Below are positions 1-5,841 of a stretch of DNA of 6,067 nucleotides, piece after piece; within the stretch, counting starts at the first letter, position 1, and each line of letters starts with the position of its first letter. The DNA comes from an uncultured Flavobacteriales bacterium (GTDB lineage: Bacteria; Bacteroidota; Bacteroidia; Flavobacteriales_D; Sanyastnellaceae): NCBI GenBank assembly GCA_937996585.1, contig CALKUW010000285.1, positions 1-6,067 on the forward strand, given 5' to 3'. Made by a program: the position numbers and the translations under genes. The notes under the pieces were generated by a model. The model was not told where the DNA came from. It was given only the letters and a program-made list of their open reading frames with translations, and ran no database searches.

Positions 1-455
1 ACGTGACCCGTACCGCGGAGGCACTCGGCCAGCCAGCCGATAACGAGCCAGGCACCCATGCCCCAACCGATCCACATCGATGGGCCCAAGCCGCTCGTGG
101 GACCAAAAACCTGCGTTCCAACCAAGCCCGCCAGCAACCCAATACCCACCATGACACCCGTCCAACGACGGAAGGCCGCACGGACCCGGTCGCCCCGTCC
201 CTGGGACGTCCACGCACCGAAGGCCTTGACCACGGCCCCGTCCCATCCGCCCCTGAGCAAGGTGGCACCCACGGTCACCCACAGGATGAACAGCTCTGCA
301 CGGCCGAGGGCCGCATCCCCCAGTGTTCGCGCCACCCAAACCGAAAAAAGGAATCCGCCCACGGCTCCCAACACCTTGAGCGCCAACACGACGCCACTGC
401 CACCGAGTAGGCGGTGCCAGGAACCATCGAGCCGTGAAGGAGAGGGGGGTGTCAA
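1..455 (-). CDS. Oligosaccharide/polysaccharide flippase-like membrane protein, N-terminal part (runs off left edge)
   Basis: The reverse complement has an open frame of 151 codons with no stop, continuing past position 1. The only sensible start is TTG at 455-453; there is no in-frame ATG before the tRNA, and the next candidate (GTG, residue 23) would cut into the first helix. After a short polar N-terminus (about residues 1-15) come hydrophobic stretches near residues 17-40, 51-68, 98-117 and 126-143. The segment VARTLGDAALG (41-51) matches the 'ARxLGxxxxG' signature after helix 1 in Wzx/MATE-like flippases (MVF superfamily), which move lipid-linked sugars across the inner membrane. A basic stretch at 87-97 fits the loop before helix 3. 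The start lies 23 bp after the tRNA-Arg gene. Family membership is inferred from this pattern; the substrate cannot be told. Another multi-helix exporter is possible. Confidence 0.72.
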   Translation of the reverse strand, partial: MTPPSPSRLDGSWHRLLGGSGVVLALKVLGAVGGFLFSVWVARTLGDAALGRAELFILWVTVGATLLRGGWDGAVVKAFGAWTSQGRGDRVRAAFRRWTGVMVGIGLLAGLVGTQVFGPTSGLGPSMWIGWGMGAWLVIGWLAECLRGTGH

Positions 456-478
456 GGGTATTGGATTGGCGGGGAGAA

Positions 479-553
479 TGGCAGCCCCGCCAGGAATCGA
501 ACCTGGATCAAACGTTTAGGAAACGTCTATTCTATCCGTTGAACTACGGGGCC
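479..553 (-). tRNA. tRNA-Arg, anticodon CCU (reads AGG)
   Basis: The reverse strand folds into a full cloverleaf. The acceptor GGCCCCG pairs with CGGGGCT (first pair G-U). The D stem is GTTC/GAAT. The anticodon stem GACGT/ACGTT encloses loop TTCCTAA with anticodon CCT. The T arm is CCAGG-TTCGATT-CCTGG, and the discriminator base is G. The CCA end is encoded (479-481), unlike the two other tRNAs here. The gene sits between a hairpin-rich spacer upstream and the flippase-like gene downstream, all on the minus strand. Confidence 0.97.
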
Positions 554-560
554 GTGCGGC

Positions 561-584
561 AAAGAAACATCGCCCAAGGCGATG
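561..584 (-). terminator. Possible second terminator or tRNA-Arg promoter region
   Basis: On the minus strand, CATCGCC (584-578) pairs with GGCGATG (574-568) around a 3-base loop, followed by TTTCTTT (567-561). That is the shape of an intrinsic terminator. Flanking GCGGC/GCCGC (556-560, 584-588) could extend the pairing. However, the T-run ends only 7 bases before the mature tRNA-Arg, and TTTCTTTG (567-560) also resembles the Bacteroidota -7 element TAnnTTTG. The T-run at 596-591 lies about 23 bases upstream, where a -33 element would be. The same bases could therefore be a terminator, a promoter or a processing hairpin. Confidence 0.35.
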
Positions 585-590
585 CCGCAG

Positions 591-622
591 AAAAAAGCCC
601 CGCATCCTAAGGGGAGCGGGGC
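591..622 (-). terminator. Intrinsic terminator downstream of tRNA-Val
   Basis: Reading the minus strand, GCCCCGC (622-616) pairs perfectly with GCGGGGC (603-597). The stem can extend inward by about three pairs past a bulged base. Six T residues (596-591) follow directly. It lies 38 bp after the 3' end of tRNA-Val, so it most likely ends that transcript and separates it from tRNA-Arg. Confidence 0.75.
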
Positions 623-623
623 C

Positions 624-650
624 GGGGCCTGGGGTTGGGGGTCAGGCCCC
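624..650 (-). other. Hairpin in the 3' trailer of tRNA-Val
   Basis: GGGGCCT (624-630) and AGGCCCC (644-650) form a perfect 7-bp inverted repeat with a 13-base loop. No T-run follows it. It begins 10 bases after mature tRNA-Val and lies directly before the terminator hairpin, so it may shape 3' trailer processing. That role is inferred. Confidence 0.5.
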
Positions 651-660
651 TTGGGCGGGG

Positions 661-735
661 TGGGCAATACTGGATTCGAACCAGTGACCTCTCGCGTGTG
701 AGGCGAACGCTCTGAACCAACTGAGCTAATTGCCC
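661..735 (-). tRNA. tRNA-Val, anticodon CAC (reads GUG)
   Basis: The reverse strand gives a complete cloverleaf. The acceptor GGGCAAT pairs with ATTGCCC. The D stem is GCTC/GAGC. The anticodon stem TTCGC/GCGAG holds loop CTCACAC with anticodon CAC. The T arm is ACTGG-TTCGAAT-CCAGT, and the discriminator is A, as expected for tRNA-Val. Genomic bases after the discriminator read CCCC, so CCA is not encoded and must be added enzymatically. Confidence 0.97.
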
Positions 736-747
736 GAAAACGGGGCC

Positions 748-755
748 CGAAGATA
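748..755 (-). promoter_or_regulatory. Candidate -7 element for tRNA-Val
   Basis: The minus strand reads TATCTTCG, ending 12 bases before tRNA-Val. It differs by one base from the Bacteroidota -7 consensus TAnnTTTG. I see no clear -33 TTTG at the expected distance, so the call rests on position and one short match. Similar TAnnTTCG octamers occur before the CAU tRNA and pepP. Confidence 0.4.
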
Positions 756-851
756 CACCATCTCCTTCATCCATGTCCCCGAAAAGAAGATGCGCCCCCT
801 CAGGAACTCAAGAAGACTTTCACCCCATAAATTCTATTTTCTATCTACTTA

Positions 852-884
852 TATTGAGTTTTGGTCTAATATTCTGTATCTTTA
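852..884 (+). promoter_or_regulatory. Candidate Bacteroidota promoter in an AT-rich stretch, reading toward the small ORF
   Basis: TATTG (852-856) and TATCTTTA (877-884) are separated by 20 bases, close to the primary Bacteroidota promoter TTTG-N19/20-TAnnTTTG, with the last G replaced by A. They lie in a region of about a quarter GC (roughly 825-890), in sharp contrast to the GC-rich surroundings. A start near 890 would leave a leader of about 70 bases before the ORF at 962. AT-rich DNA gives chance matches, so confidence is limited. Apart from this and the tRNA-Val promoter candidate I see nothing in 736-961. Confidence 0.35.
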
Positions 885-961
885 TGGTGTAAGCTTGACA
901 CACTTCTAGCCACGGCACCGCGTGCTGAATTAAGTCCGTAGCATAACGAATACAGGAAAAC

Positions 962-1099
962 ATGACCCTCGACGATCTCCTTGGACTCTTGGCCAACTTC
1001 ATGCAGCCTGTCACAAAGGCCAACGCCATGTACGACCTGAATGGGGACGGACTGATTTCTACGTACGACCTCATTCTACTGTTGAGCCAGCTCATCTGA
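962..1099 (+). CDS. Small ORF (45 aa) with dockerin/EF-hand-like motif; gene or remnant
   Basis: This ATG-TGA frame encodes 45 residues, with an AGGA four bases upstream of the ATG and an in-frame TAA just before. Residues 25-36 (DLNGDGLISTYD) fit a calcium-binding EF-hand/dockerin loop, with Asp/Asn at positions 1, 3, 5 and 12. The following helix LILLLSQL has the hydrophobic pattern of dockerin repeats. Residues 3-13 (LDDLLGLLANF) look like the end of a preceding repeat whose own loop is missing. In Bacteroidota such repeat pairs usually sit in large secreted proteins; here there is no signal peptide or other domain. It could be the C-terminal stub of a decayed secreted protein or a genuine small protein. 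Its end lies 11 bp from the 3' end of the opposite-strand CAU tRNA gene. Confidence 0.5.
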   Translation: MTLDDLLGLLANFMQPVTKANAMYDLNGDGLISTYDLILLLSQLI

Positions 1100-1110
1100 A
1101 CTGCTCCATG

Positions 1111-1184
1111 TGCGCCCTGCAGGACTTGAACCCGCGACCCAGGGATTATGAGTCCCCTGCTCTAACCAACTGAGCTAAGAGCGC
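1111..1184 (-). tRNA. tRNA with CAU anticodon: probably tRNA-Ile2 (lysidine type), otherwise elongator tRNA-Met
   Basis: The reverse strand gives a complete cloverleaf. The acceptor GCGCTCT pairs with AGGGCGC (one G-U pair). The D stem is GCTC/GAGC. The anticodon stem GGGGA/TCCCT holds loop CTCATAA with anticodon CAT. The T arm is GCGGG-TTCAAGT-CCTGC, with discriminator A and no encoded CCA. It is not an initiator: C1 could pair rules aside, the first acceptor pair is a normal G-C and the anticodon stem lacks the three G-C pair run. The body closely resembles E. coli tRNA-Ile2 as I recall it (CTTAGCTCAG, GAGCAGG, GGTCGC, TTCAAGTCC), and the C4-G69 pair suits the lysidine synthase TilS. The amino acid is inferred; that this is a CAU tRNA is certain. 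It lies 58 bp downstream of rnr on the same strand. Confidence 0.93.
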
Positions 1185-1207
1185 ATGTGCCGCCTTTGCG
1201 GCCCAGG

Positions 1208-1215
1208 CGAAAATA
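1208..1215 (-). promoter_or_regulatory. Candidate -7 element for the CAU tRNA
   Basis: The minus strand reads TATTTTCG, one base from TAnnTTTG, ending 23 bases before the tRNA. A small hairpin GCCGC/GCGGC (1189-1193 with 1198-1202) lies between. No clear -33 element is visible, and the site falls in the 58-bp gap after rnr, so read-through from rnr is an alternative. Confidence 0.35.
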
Positions 1216-1242
1216 CGGTCTGTCCGACGGTTCGCACCGGCC

Positions 1243-3525
1243 TCAACCCAGCCAATCGAACTCCAACTCTCGCCGCTGCAGGTCCGCACGAACAACCTGT
1301 ATCCTCACCTCCTGCCCCATCTGGATGATCTGCCCCGTGTGCAGGCCCACCAGACATTGCCTTTCGGGATCGAGTGAGAACCGGTCTGTGGAAATACCCC
1401 GAATGTCCACGTATCCCTCGCATTTGTTGTCCGACAACTCGATGTACACCGCCTTGGAGGAGATGCCATTGACCACCCCGGTGAACTCCGCCCCCAGGTG
1501 GGTGCCCATGAATTCGACCTGCTTGTACTTGATGCTGGCCCGCTCGGCCTCGGCTGCGCGCTTTTCGCGCTCGCTGCTGTGGGCGCAGGGACCGTCCAGT
1601 GTGGAAGTGTCGATCGGTGCGCCCCCATCGAGGTAATGCTGCAGGCTGCGGTGGACCATCATGTCCGGATAGCGCCGGATGGGTGAGGTGAAGTGCGTGT
1701 AATGCTCGAAGGCCAGGCCGTAGTGGCCGATGTTGTCGGTGCTGTATTCGGCCTTGGCCATGGACCGGATGGCCATCTGCTTGATGATGGGCTCCTCCGA
1801 CTTTCCTTCGGCCATCTTGAGCAACTGGCTGATGGCGCGGTGCGCCTTGCCCGGTTCCATCTCCGGCATCTTGTAGCCGAACTGGGACACGAACATCCGC
1901 AGCGACTTCAGCTTGGTGGGGTCGGGCGAATCGTGGATGCGGTAGACTCCGCCTGGGGGGCGCTGGCCCTTGCAACCGGCGATCCACTTCGCCACGCGGA
2001 CATTGGCGAGGAGCATGTAGTCCTCGATGAGCCGGTTGGCGTCCATCATCCGCTTGATCAATACTTCGATGGGCTTGCCGTCGGCATCGAGGCGGAAACG
2101 GACCTCTTCGGTGTCGAAGTCGATGCCGCCCGCCTTGAAACGCCGCGCCCGCATTTTCCGGGCGAAGCGGTCCAGGCGCCGGACCTCATCGGCGAGGTCG
2201 CCCTTCCCGGTCTCTAGGCGTTCCTGCGCCTCGGCATAGGTGAAGCGCCGGTCCGAATGGATCACGGTGCGGCCGAACCACTCCTTGACCACCATGCCCT
2301 CCTTGTCGAGCTCGAAGACCGCGCTGAATGCGTACCGGTCCTCGTTGGGCCGGAGCGAACAGAGGTTGTTGGACAGCACTTCGGGCAACATGGGGATGGT
2401 GCGGTCGACGAGGTAGACGCTGGTGGCGCGCTCCACCGCTTCCTCTTCAATCCTTCCCCCGGGCCTGACGTAGTGCGTCACGTCCGCGATGTGCACCCCC
2501 ACTTCCACGTTGCCGTTCTTCAGGTCCTTGATGCTGAGCGCGTCGTCGAAATCCTTGGCGTCCTCCGGGTCGATGGTGAAGGTGGTCACCTTGCGAAAGT
2601 CCCGGCGCTTTTTGATCTCCGTAGGATCCAGCGCCTTCGGGATCTGCTCGGCCTCCGCTTCGACGTCTTCCGGGAAGTGATACGGTAGGCCGTATTCGAG
2701 CAGGATGGCGTGCATTTCCGCCTCGTGGACGCCCGGTGCTCCGAGGACCTCGACGACTTCGGCGATGGGCGGGTCATCGGGCGAGGCCCAATCGACGAGT
2801 CGCACGGCCACCTTGACGTCCTGCGGCGCTTCGTGCAGGTGACGGGCGGGAATGAGGAAGTCGCGATGAAGCCGCTTGTCGGTGGGAATGCCGAAAGCGT
2901 AATCCTTGACCGGGTCGATCATCACCACGTAGAACTCCCGGGCGCGCTTGACCACCTCGGTGACGTAGGGCACCTCCTTGCGCCCGCGGCGCATCCAACC
3001 CACTTCCACGGTGTCGCCCCAGAAGGCGGTGCCCGTGTGCCCCTTCGGAATCGCGATGTCCTCCGTCTCCCCGGGAATGCTCACGTAGCCCTTGCCGTAG
3101 GCGGAGATCTGTATCGTGCCCTGCAGGAGCGCTTTGCCACTGCCTCCGGAAGTCCCCTTGCCCGGTCTGTCCTTCCGGGCACCCCGCTCACCGGAGTCCG
3201 GAAGCAGGAATCGGCCCCGGCCCACTTCCTTGAGTTTGCCCTTGGATGCCTGATCGCGCATCAGCACGTGCAGCATCTCCTGGATGTCCTTGTCGGCGAT
3301 GCCCATGGTGCTGGCGACCTGCCGGGCGTTCATCGGCCGGCCCGGCAACTTGCGGAACACCTCCATGACGTCGGACGTGTAGCGGCTGGCACCACTGAGG
3401 CGCTGGCCACCCCCCACCGCTGCGGCATCTGCGCGCAGTGGGCGCCTTCTCGACCCGGAACCGGCCGGTTTGCCCTCCTTTCTCTTGACGCCCTTCTTCC
3501 CTCCTGCTTTCCGCTTGCCCGCCAT
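1243..3525 (-). CDS. rnr: Ribonuclease R (3'-5' exoribonuclease, RNB family)
   Basis: The 760-residue product has the full RNase R layout. A Lys/Arg/Gly-rich N-terminus (2-31) is followed by a winged-helix domain (about 48-110), cold-shock-type RNA-binding domains (about 132-290), the RNB catalytic domain (about 310-640) and a C-terminal S1 domain (about 674-750). The catalytic motif TIDPEDAKDFDDAL (317-330) keeps the four metal-binding aspartates, D319, D325, D327 and D328. The RNB signature HFTSPIRRYPDMMVHR is at 611-626. The enzyme degrades structured RNA, including rRNA and tRNA, processively from the 3' end. It ends soon after S1, without the long Lys-rich tail of E. coli RNase R; the basic region is at the N-terminus. 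The ATG at 3525 starts the basic segment with no strong Shine-Dalgarno. The gene diverges from the methyltransferase gene and precedes a tRNA on its own strand. Confidence 0.97.
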   Translation of the reverse strand: MAGKRKAGGKKGVKRKEGKPAGSGSRRRPLRADAAAVGGGQRLSGASRYTSDVMEVFRKLPGRPMNARQVASTMGIADKDIQEMLHVLMRDQASKGKLKEVGRGRFLLPDSGERGARKDRPGKGTSGGSGKALLQGTIQISAYGKGYVSIPGETEDIAIPKGHTGTAFWGDTVEVGWMRRGRKEVPYVTEVVKRAREFYVVMIDPVKDYAFGIPTDKRLHRDFLIPARHLHEAPQDVKVAVRLVDWASPDDPPIAEVVEVLGAPGVHEAEMHAILLEYGLPYHFPEDVEAEAEQIPKALDPTEIKKRRDFRKVTTFTIDPEDAKDFDDALSIKDLKNGNVEVGVHIADVTHYVRPGGRIEEEAVERATSVYLVDRTIPMLPEVLSNNLCSLRPNEDRYAFSAVFELDKEGMVVKEWFGRTVIHSDRRFTYAEAQERLETGKGDLADEVRRLDRFARKMRARRFKAGGIDFDTEEVRFRLDADGKPIEVLIKRMMDANRLIEDYMLLANVRVAKWIAGCKGQRPPGGVYRIHDSPDPTKLKSLRMFVSQFGYKMPEMEPGKAHRAISQLLKMAEGKSEEPIIKQMAIRSMAKAEYSTDNIGHYGLAFEHYTHFTSPIRRYPDMMVHRSLQHYLDGGAPIDTSTLDGPCAHSSEREKRAAEAERASIKYKQVEFMGTHLGAEFTGVVNGISSKAVYIELSDNKCEGYVDIRGISTDRFSLDPERQCLVGLHTGQIIQMGQEVRIQVVRADLQRRELEFDWLG

Positions 3526-3623
3526 GTTCGACTGTCGATTTGGTGCAAGGTCGGGCCATGTCCCTGCGATTCAACACCCGAAATCGGAGGTTGTCACGCC
3601 CGCATTGCGAACTTTCCGGTCCC

Positions 3624-4526
3624 ATGTCCGAAGCCCCCCTACCCAAGACCACCCGCTCGAGCGGTGAATTGCACCGTTGGTTCCCGGAGAATTGGGTGGA
3701 TCACGAGTTGCTCGACAGCGGCGGTGGTGCCCGCCTGGAGCGCTTCGGGGACATCGTCCTGATCCGCCCGGAACCGCATGCCATCTGGCAACGGGGCATG
3801 CGGGAAGCCGAATGGCGGCGGGTCGCTGCTGCGGAGTTCGTCCCCACGGGGCGCACCAAGGGCCATTGGACCCCCCTTCAGAGCGTCCCCGACAACTGGG
3901 AGATCCGTTACCCCCTTGCCACTGGACACGCCCTGCATTTCTCCCTTGAGATGACCCGATTCAAGCACGTGGGCCTCTTTCCCGAACAGGGCGCCAACTG
4001 GGACTGGATCGCGGGGCGTGTGGGGGCCGGTAAGCGGGTCCTGAACCTGTTTGCCTACACAGGTGGCGCCTCCCTGGCCGCCCGGGCTACCGGGGCCGAG
4101 GTGACCCACGTCGATGCCATCAAGCAGGTCGTCACGTGGACGCGGATGAACATGGAACTGTCCGGTCTGGAAGGCATCCGGTGGTGCGTGGAGGACGCCC
4201 TCAAATTCGCCGAACGCGAAGTCCGTCGGGGCAACACCTACGACCTCGTCATCATGGATCCTCCGTCGTGGGGGCTGGGTCCCAAGGGCGAGAAATGGAA
4301 ATTGGAGGAGCAGGTCCAGCGCCTCATTGACGGGACGGCGGCGCTCATTGCACCGGGTGGTGCGGTCATCATGAACACCTACTCGGGACTCAGCCCATCC
4401 ACCTTGGAGAACCTGTGGTCCAGGGCCTTGCCGGATGCCGGCATCGAAACCGGTGAGCTCTGTCTCATGAGCGGGACCGGGCAAGTCCTCCCGACGGGTT
4501 CGCTGCTCCGCGCGGTGCGCCCCTGA
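3624..4526 (+). CDS. Class I SAM-dependent methyltransferase, RlmI-like (COG1092 type), probable RNA methyltransferase
   Basis: With the start at 3624 (MSEAPLPKTT) the product is 300 residues. An N-terminal half containing ERFGDIVLIRPEPHAIW and FKHVGLFPEQ precedes a Rossmann-type methyltransferase domain. SAM-binding motif I is NLFAYTGGASLAA (141-153), followed by the acidic strand end THVDA. Catalytic motif IV is DPPSWG (212-217), the (D/N)PP type of amino or base methyltransferases. Relatives in the RlmI group methylate 23S rRNA cytosine; the target of this Bacteroidota-type subfamily is unknown to me, so RNA is inferred. The frame is open upstream to ATGs at 3540 and 3558, but those 22-28 extra residues are Arg-rich and lie in the divergent rnr intergenic region, so 3624 is preferred. 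It is the first gene of a likely operon, 19 bp before pepP. Confidence 0.88.
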   Translation: MSEAPLPKTTRSSGELHRWFPENWVDHELLDSGGGARLERFGDIVLIRPEPHAIWQRGMREAEWRRVAAAEFVPTGRTKGHWTPLQSVPDNWEIRYPLATGHALHFSLEMTRFKHVGLFPEQGANWDWIAGRVGAGKRVLNLFAYTGGASLAARATGAEVTHVDAIKQVVTWTRMNMELSGLEGIRWCVEDALKFAEREVRRGNTYDLVIMDPPSWGLGPKGEKWKLEEQVQRLIDGTAALIAPGGAVIMNTYSGLSPSTLENLWSRALPDAGIETGELCLMSGTGQVLPTGSLLRAVRP

Positions 4527-4533
4527 CGCGACG

Positions 4534-4541
4534 TAAATTCG
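4534..4541 (+). promoter_or_regulatory. Candidate -7 element directly before pepP
   Basis: TAAATTCG is one base from TAnnTTTG and lies 4 bases before the pepP ATG, a placement typical of very short-leader Bacteroidota transcripts. It would give pepP a promoter of its own in the 19-bp gap after the methyltransferase gene. No -33 TTG is seen at the expected spacing. Confidence 0.35.
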
Positions 4542-4545
4542 GGGC

Positions 4546-5838
4546 ATGCTGCGTTACCCGCCCCTGTCCGCCGAGAACTACATCCGCAACCGCGCCGCCT
4601 TTGCCGAGGCCCTGAGCCCCGGAGCGATGGCCCTGTTCAGTTCCAACGACGTCTACCCGACCAGCGCCGACGGCACGTTGCCCTTCCGCCAGGACTCCAA
4701 CATGCTCCACCTCACCGGTGTGGACCAGGAGGAGACCGTGCTGCTCCTCTTCCCCGACGCCCACAATCCGGCCGATCGGGAGATCCTGTTCGTCACCGAA
4801 ACCAACGAGGAGATCGCCATCTGGGAAGGCGCCAAGCTGACCAAGGCCGAGGCCACCGCCCAGACCGGCGTGAAGCAGGTCCAGTGGCTGTCCATGCTCG
4901 AGCGGACCATCCAGCGGCTGGTCACGGAGTGCAGCTGCTGTTACCTCCACCAGAACGAGCACACCCGCGCCAAGGTCGTGGTCGAGACCCGCGAGGCCCG
5001 GTTCAATCAATGGTTCTGCGAGACCTATCCCCACGTCCGCATCGAGCGGGCCGCGCCCATCCTGCACCGCACGCGCAGCGTGAAGAGTGCCGAGGAAATC
5101 GAGCGGATGCGCCACGCCTGCGGCATCACCCGCGACGGATTCAACCGCGTGATGAACTTCCTCAAGCCCGGCGTCACCGAATACGAGGTCGAGGCCGAGT
5201 ACCTGCACGAGTTTGTGCGCAAGGGCTCCCGCGGGTTCGCCTACACGCCCATCGTGGCCAGCGGACCCAACGCCTGCGTGCTCCACTACATCGAGAACAG
5301 CGCGGTCTGCCAGGACGGCGATGTGCTGCTGATGGACGTCGGCGCCGAGTACGGCAACTACGCGAGTGACATGACCCGGTGCCTGCCGGTGTCCGGCCGC
5401 TTCACCGACCGCCAGCGCAAGGTGTACGACGCCGTCCTCAGCGTGATGCGCGACGCCACGAAGCTGTTGCGCCCCGGCGTCAGCCTCCACGATTACCACA
5501 AGCAGGTGGGCGAGCTCATGACCGAGCAACTCCTCGGGCTGGGCCTCATCGACAAACACGACGTCGCCAAGCAGAATCCCGCCTGGCCCGCCTACAAGAA
5601 GTACTTCATGCACGGCACCTCCCACTTCATCGGACTGGACGTCCACGATGTGGGCCTGTGGCACGAGCCCATCCGCGCCGGCCACGTATTCACCGTGGAG
5701 CCCGGCATCTACATCCTGGAAGAAGGCCTGGGCATCCGGCTGGAGAACGACATCGTCGTCACCGAGGATGGCTTTGACGACCTGATGGGCGACATCCCGC
5801 TGGACGCCGAGGCCATCGAGGACGCCATGAATTCCTGA
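4546..5838 (+). CDS. pepP: Aminopeptidase P family protein (Xaa-Pro aminopeptidase)
   Basis: The 430-residue protein has an N-terminal aminopeptidase-P domain (about 1-135) and a C-terminal pita-bread metallopeptidase domain (about 175-415, peptidase family M24B). All five dinuclear-metal ligands are visible: D264 and D275 in LLMDVGAEYGNYASDMTR, H360 in HGTSHFIGLDVHD, E385 in TVEPGIY, and E400 in GIRLENDIV. The conserved histidines H247 (VLHYIEN) and H367 are also present. The enzyme removes an N-terminal residue preceding proline and is normally cytosolic with Mn; no signal peptide is seen, in agreement. Length is close to E. coli PepP (about 440). The ATG start gives the usual N-terminus (YPPLSAENYIRNR). 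It lies 19 bp after the methyltransferase gene and 3 bp before miaE, probably in one operon. Confidence 0.95.
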   Translation: MLRYPPLSAENYIRNRAAFAEALSPGAMALFSSNDVYPTSADGTLPFRQDSNMLHLTGVDQEETVLLLFPDAHNPADREILFVTETNEEIAIWEGAKLTKAEATAQTGVKQVQWLSMLERTIQRLVTECSCCYLHQNEHTRAKVVVETREARFNQWFCETYPHVRIERAAPILHRTRSVKSAEEIERMRHACGITRDGFNRVMNFLKPGVTEYEVEAEYLHEFVRKGSRGFAYTPIVASGPNACVLHYIENSAVCQDGDVLLMDVGAEYGNYASDMTRCLPVSGRFTDRQRKVYDAVLSVMRDATKLLRPGVSLHDYHKQVGELMTEQLLGLGLIDKHDVAKQNPAWPAYKKYFMHGTSHFIGLDVHDVGLWHEPIRAGHVFTVEPGIYILEEGLGIRLENDIVVTEDGFDDLMGDIPLDAEAIEDAMNS

Positions 5839-5841
5839 GCG

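Noticed and set aside
3..519. Plus-strand ORFs of 135 and 153 codons at the left edge
   Set aside because: They are Pro/Thr/Arg-rich with no hydrophobic core, and the second runs into the tRNA-Arg gene; the minus-strand flippase frame explains this DNA better.
895..900. TTGACA resembling a sigma-70 -35 box
   Set aside because: No -10 hexamer lies about 17 bases downstream, and Bacteroidota use a different consensus.
841..1095. Minus-strand ORF of 84 codons between tRNA genes
   Set aside because: It is antisense to the dockerin-like ORF and extends into the AT-rich promoter-like region; no motif recognised.
479..1184. tRNA cluster as an integration hotspot with attachment sites
   Set aside because: I found no duplicated tRNA 3' ends, integrase or phage genes in the window.
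2710..3762. Plus-strand ORF of 350 codons opposite rnr
   Set aside because: It is antisense to the confident RNase R coding sequence, spans the rnr start and shows no family motif.
3639..4547. Minus-strand ORF of 302 codons opposite the methyltransferase
   Set aside because: Composition is low-complexity and it lies opposite a gene with clear SAM-binding and DPP motifs.
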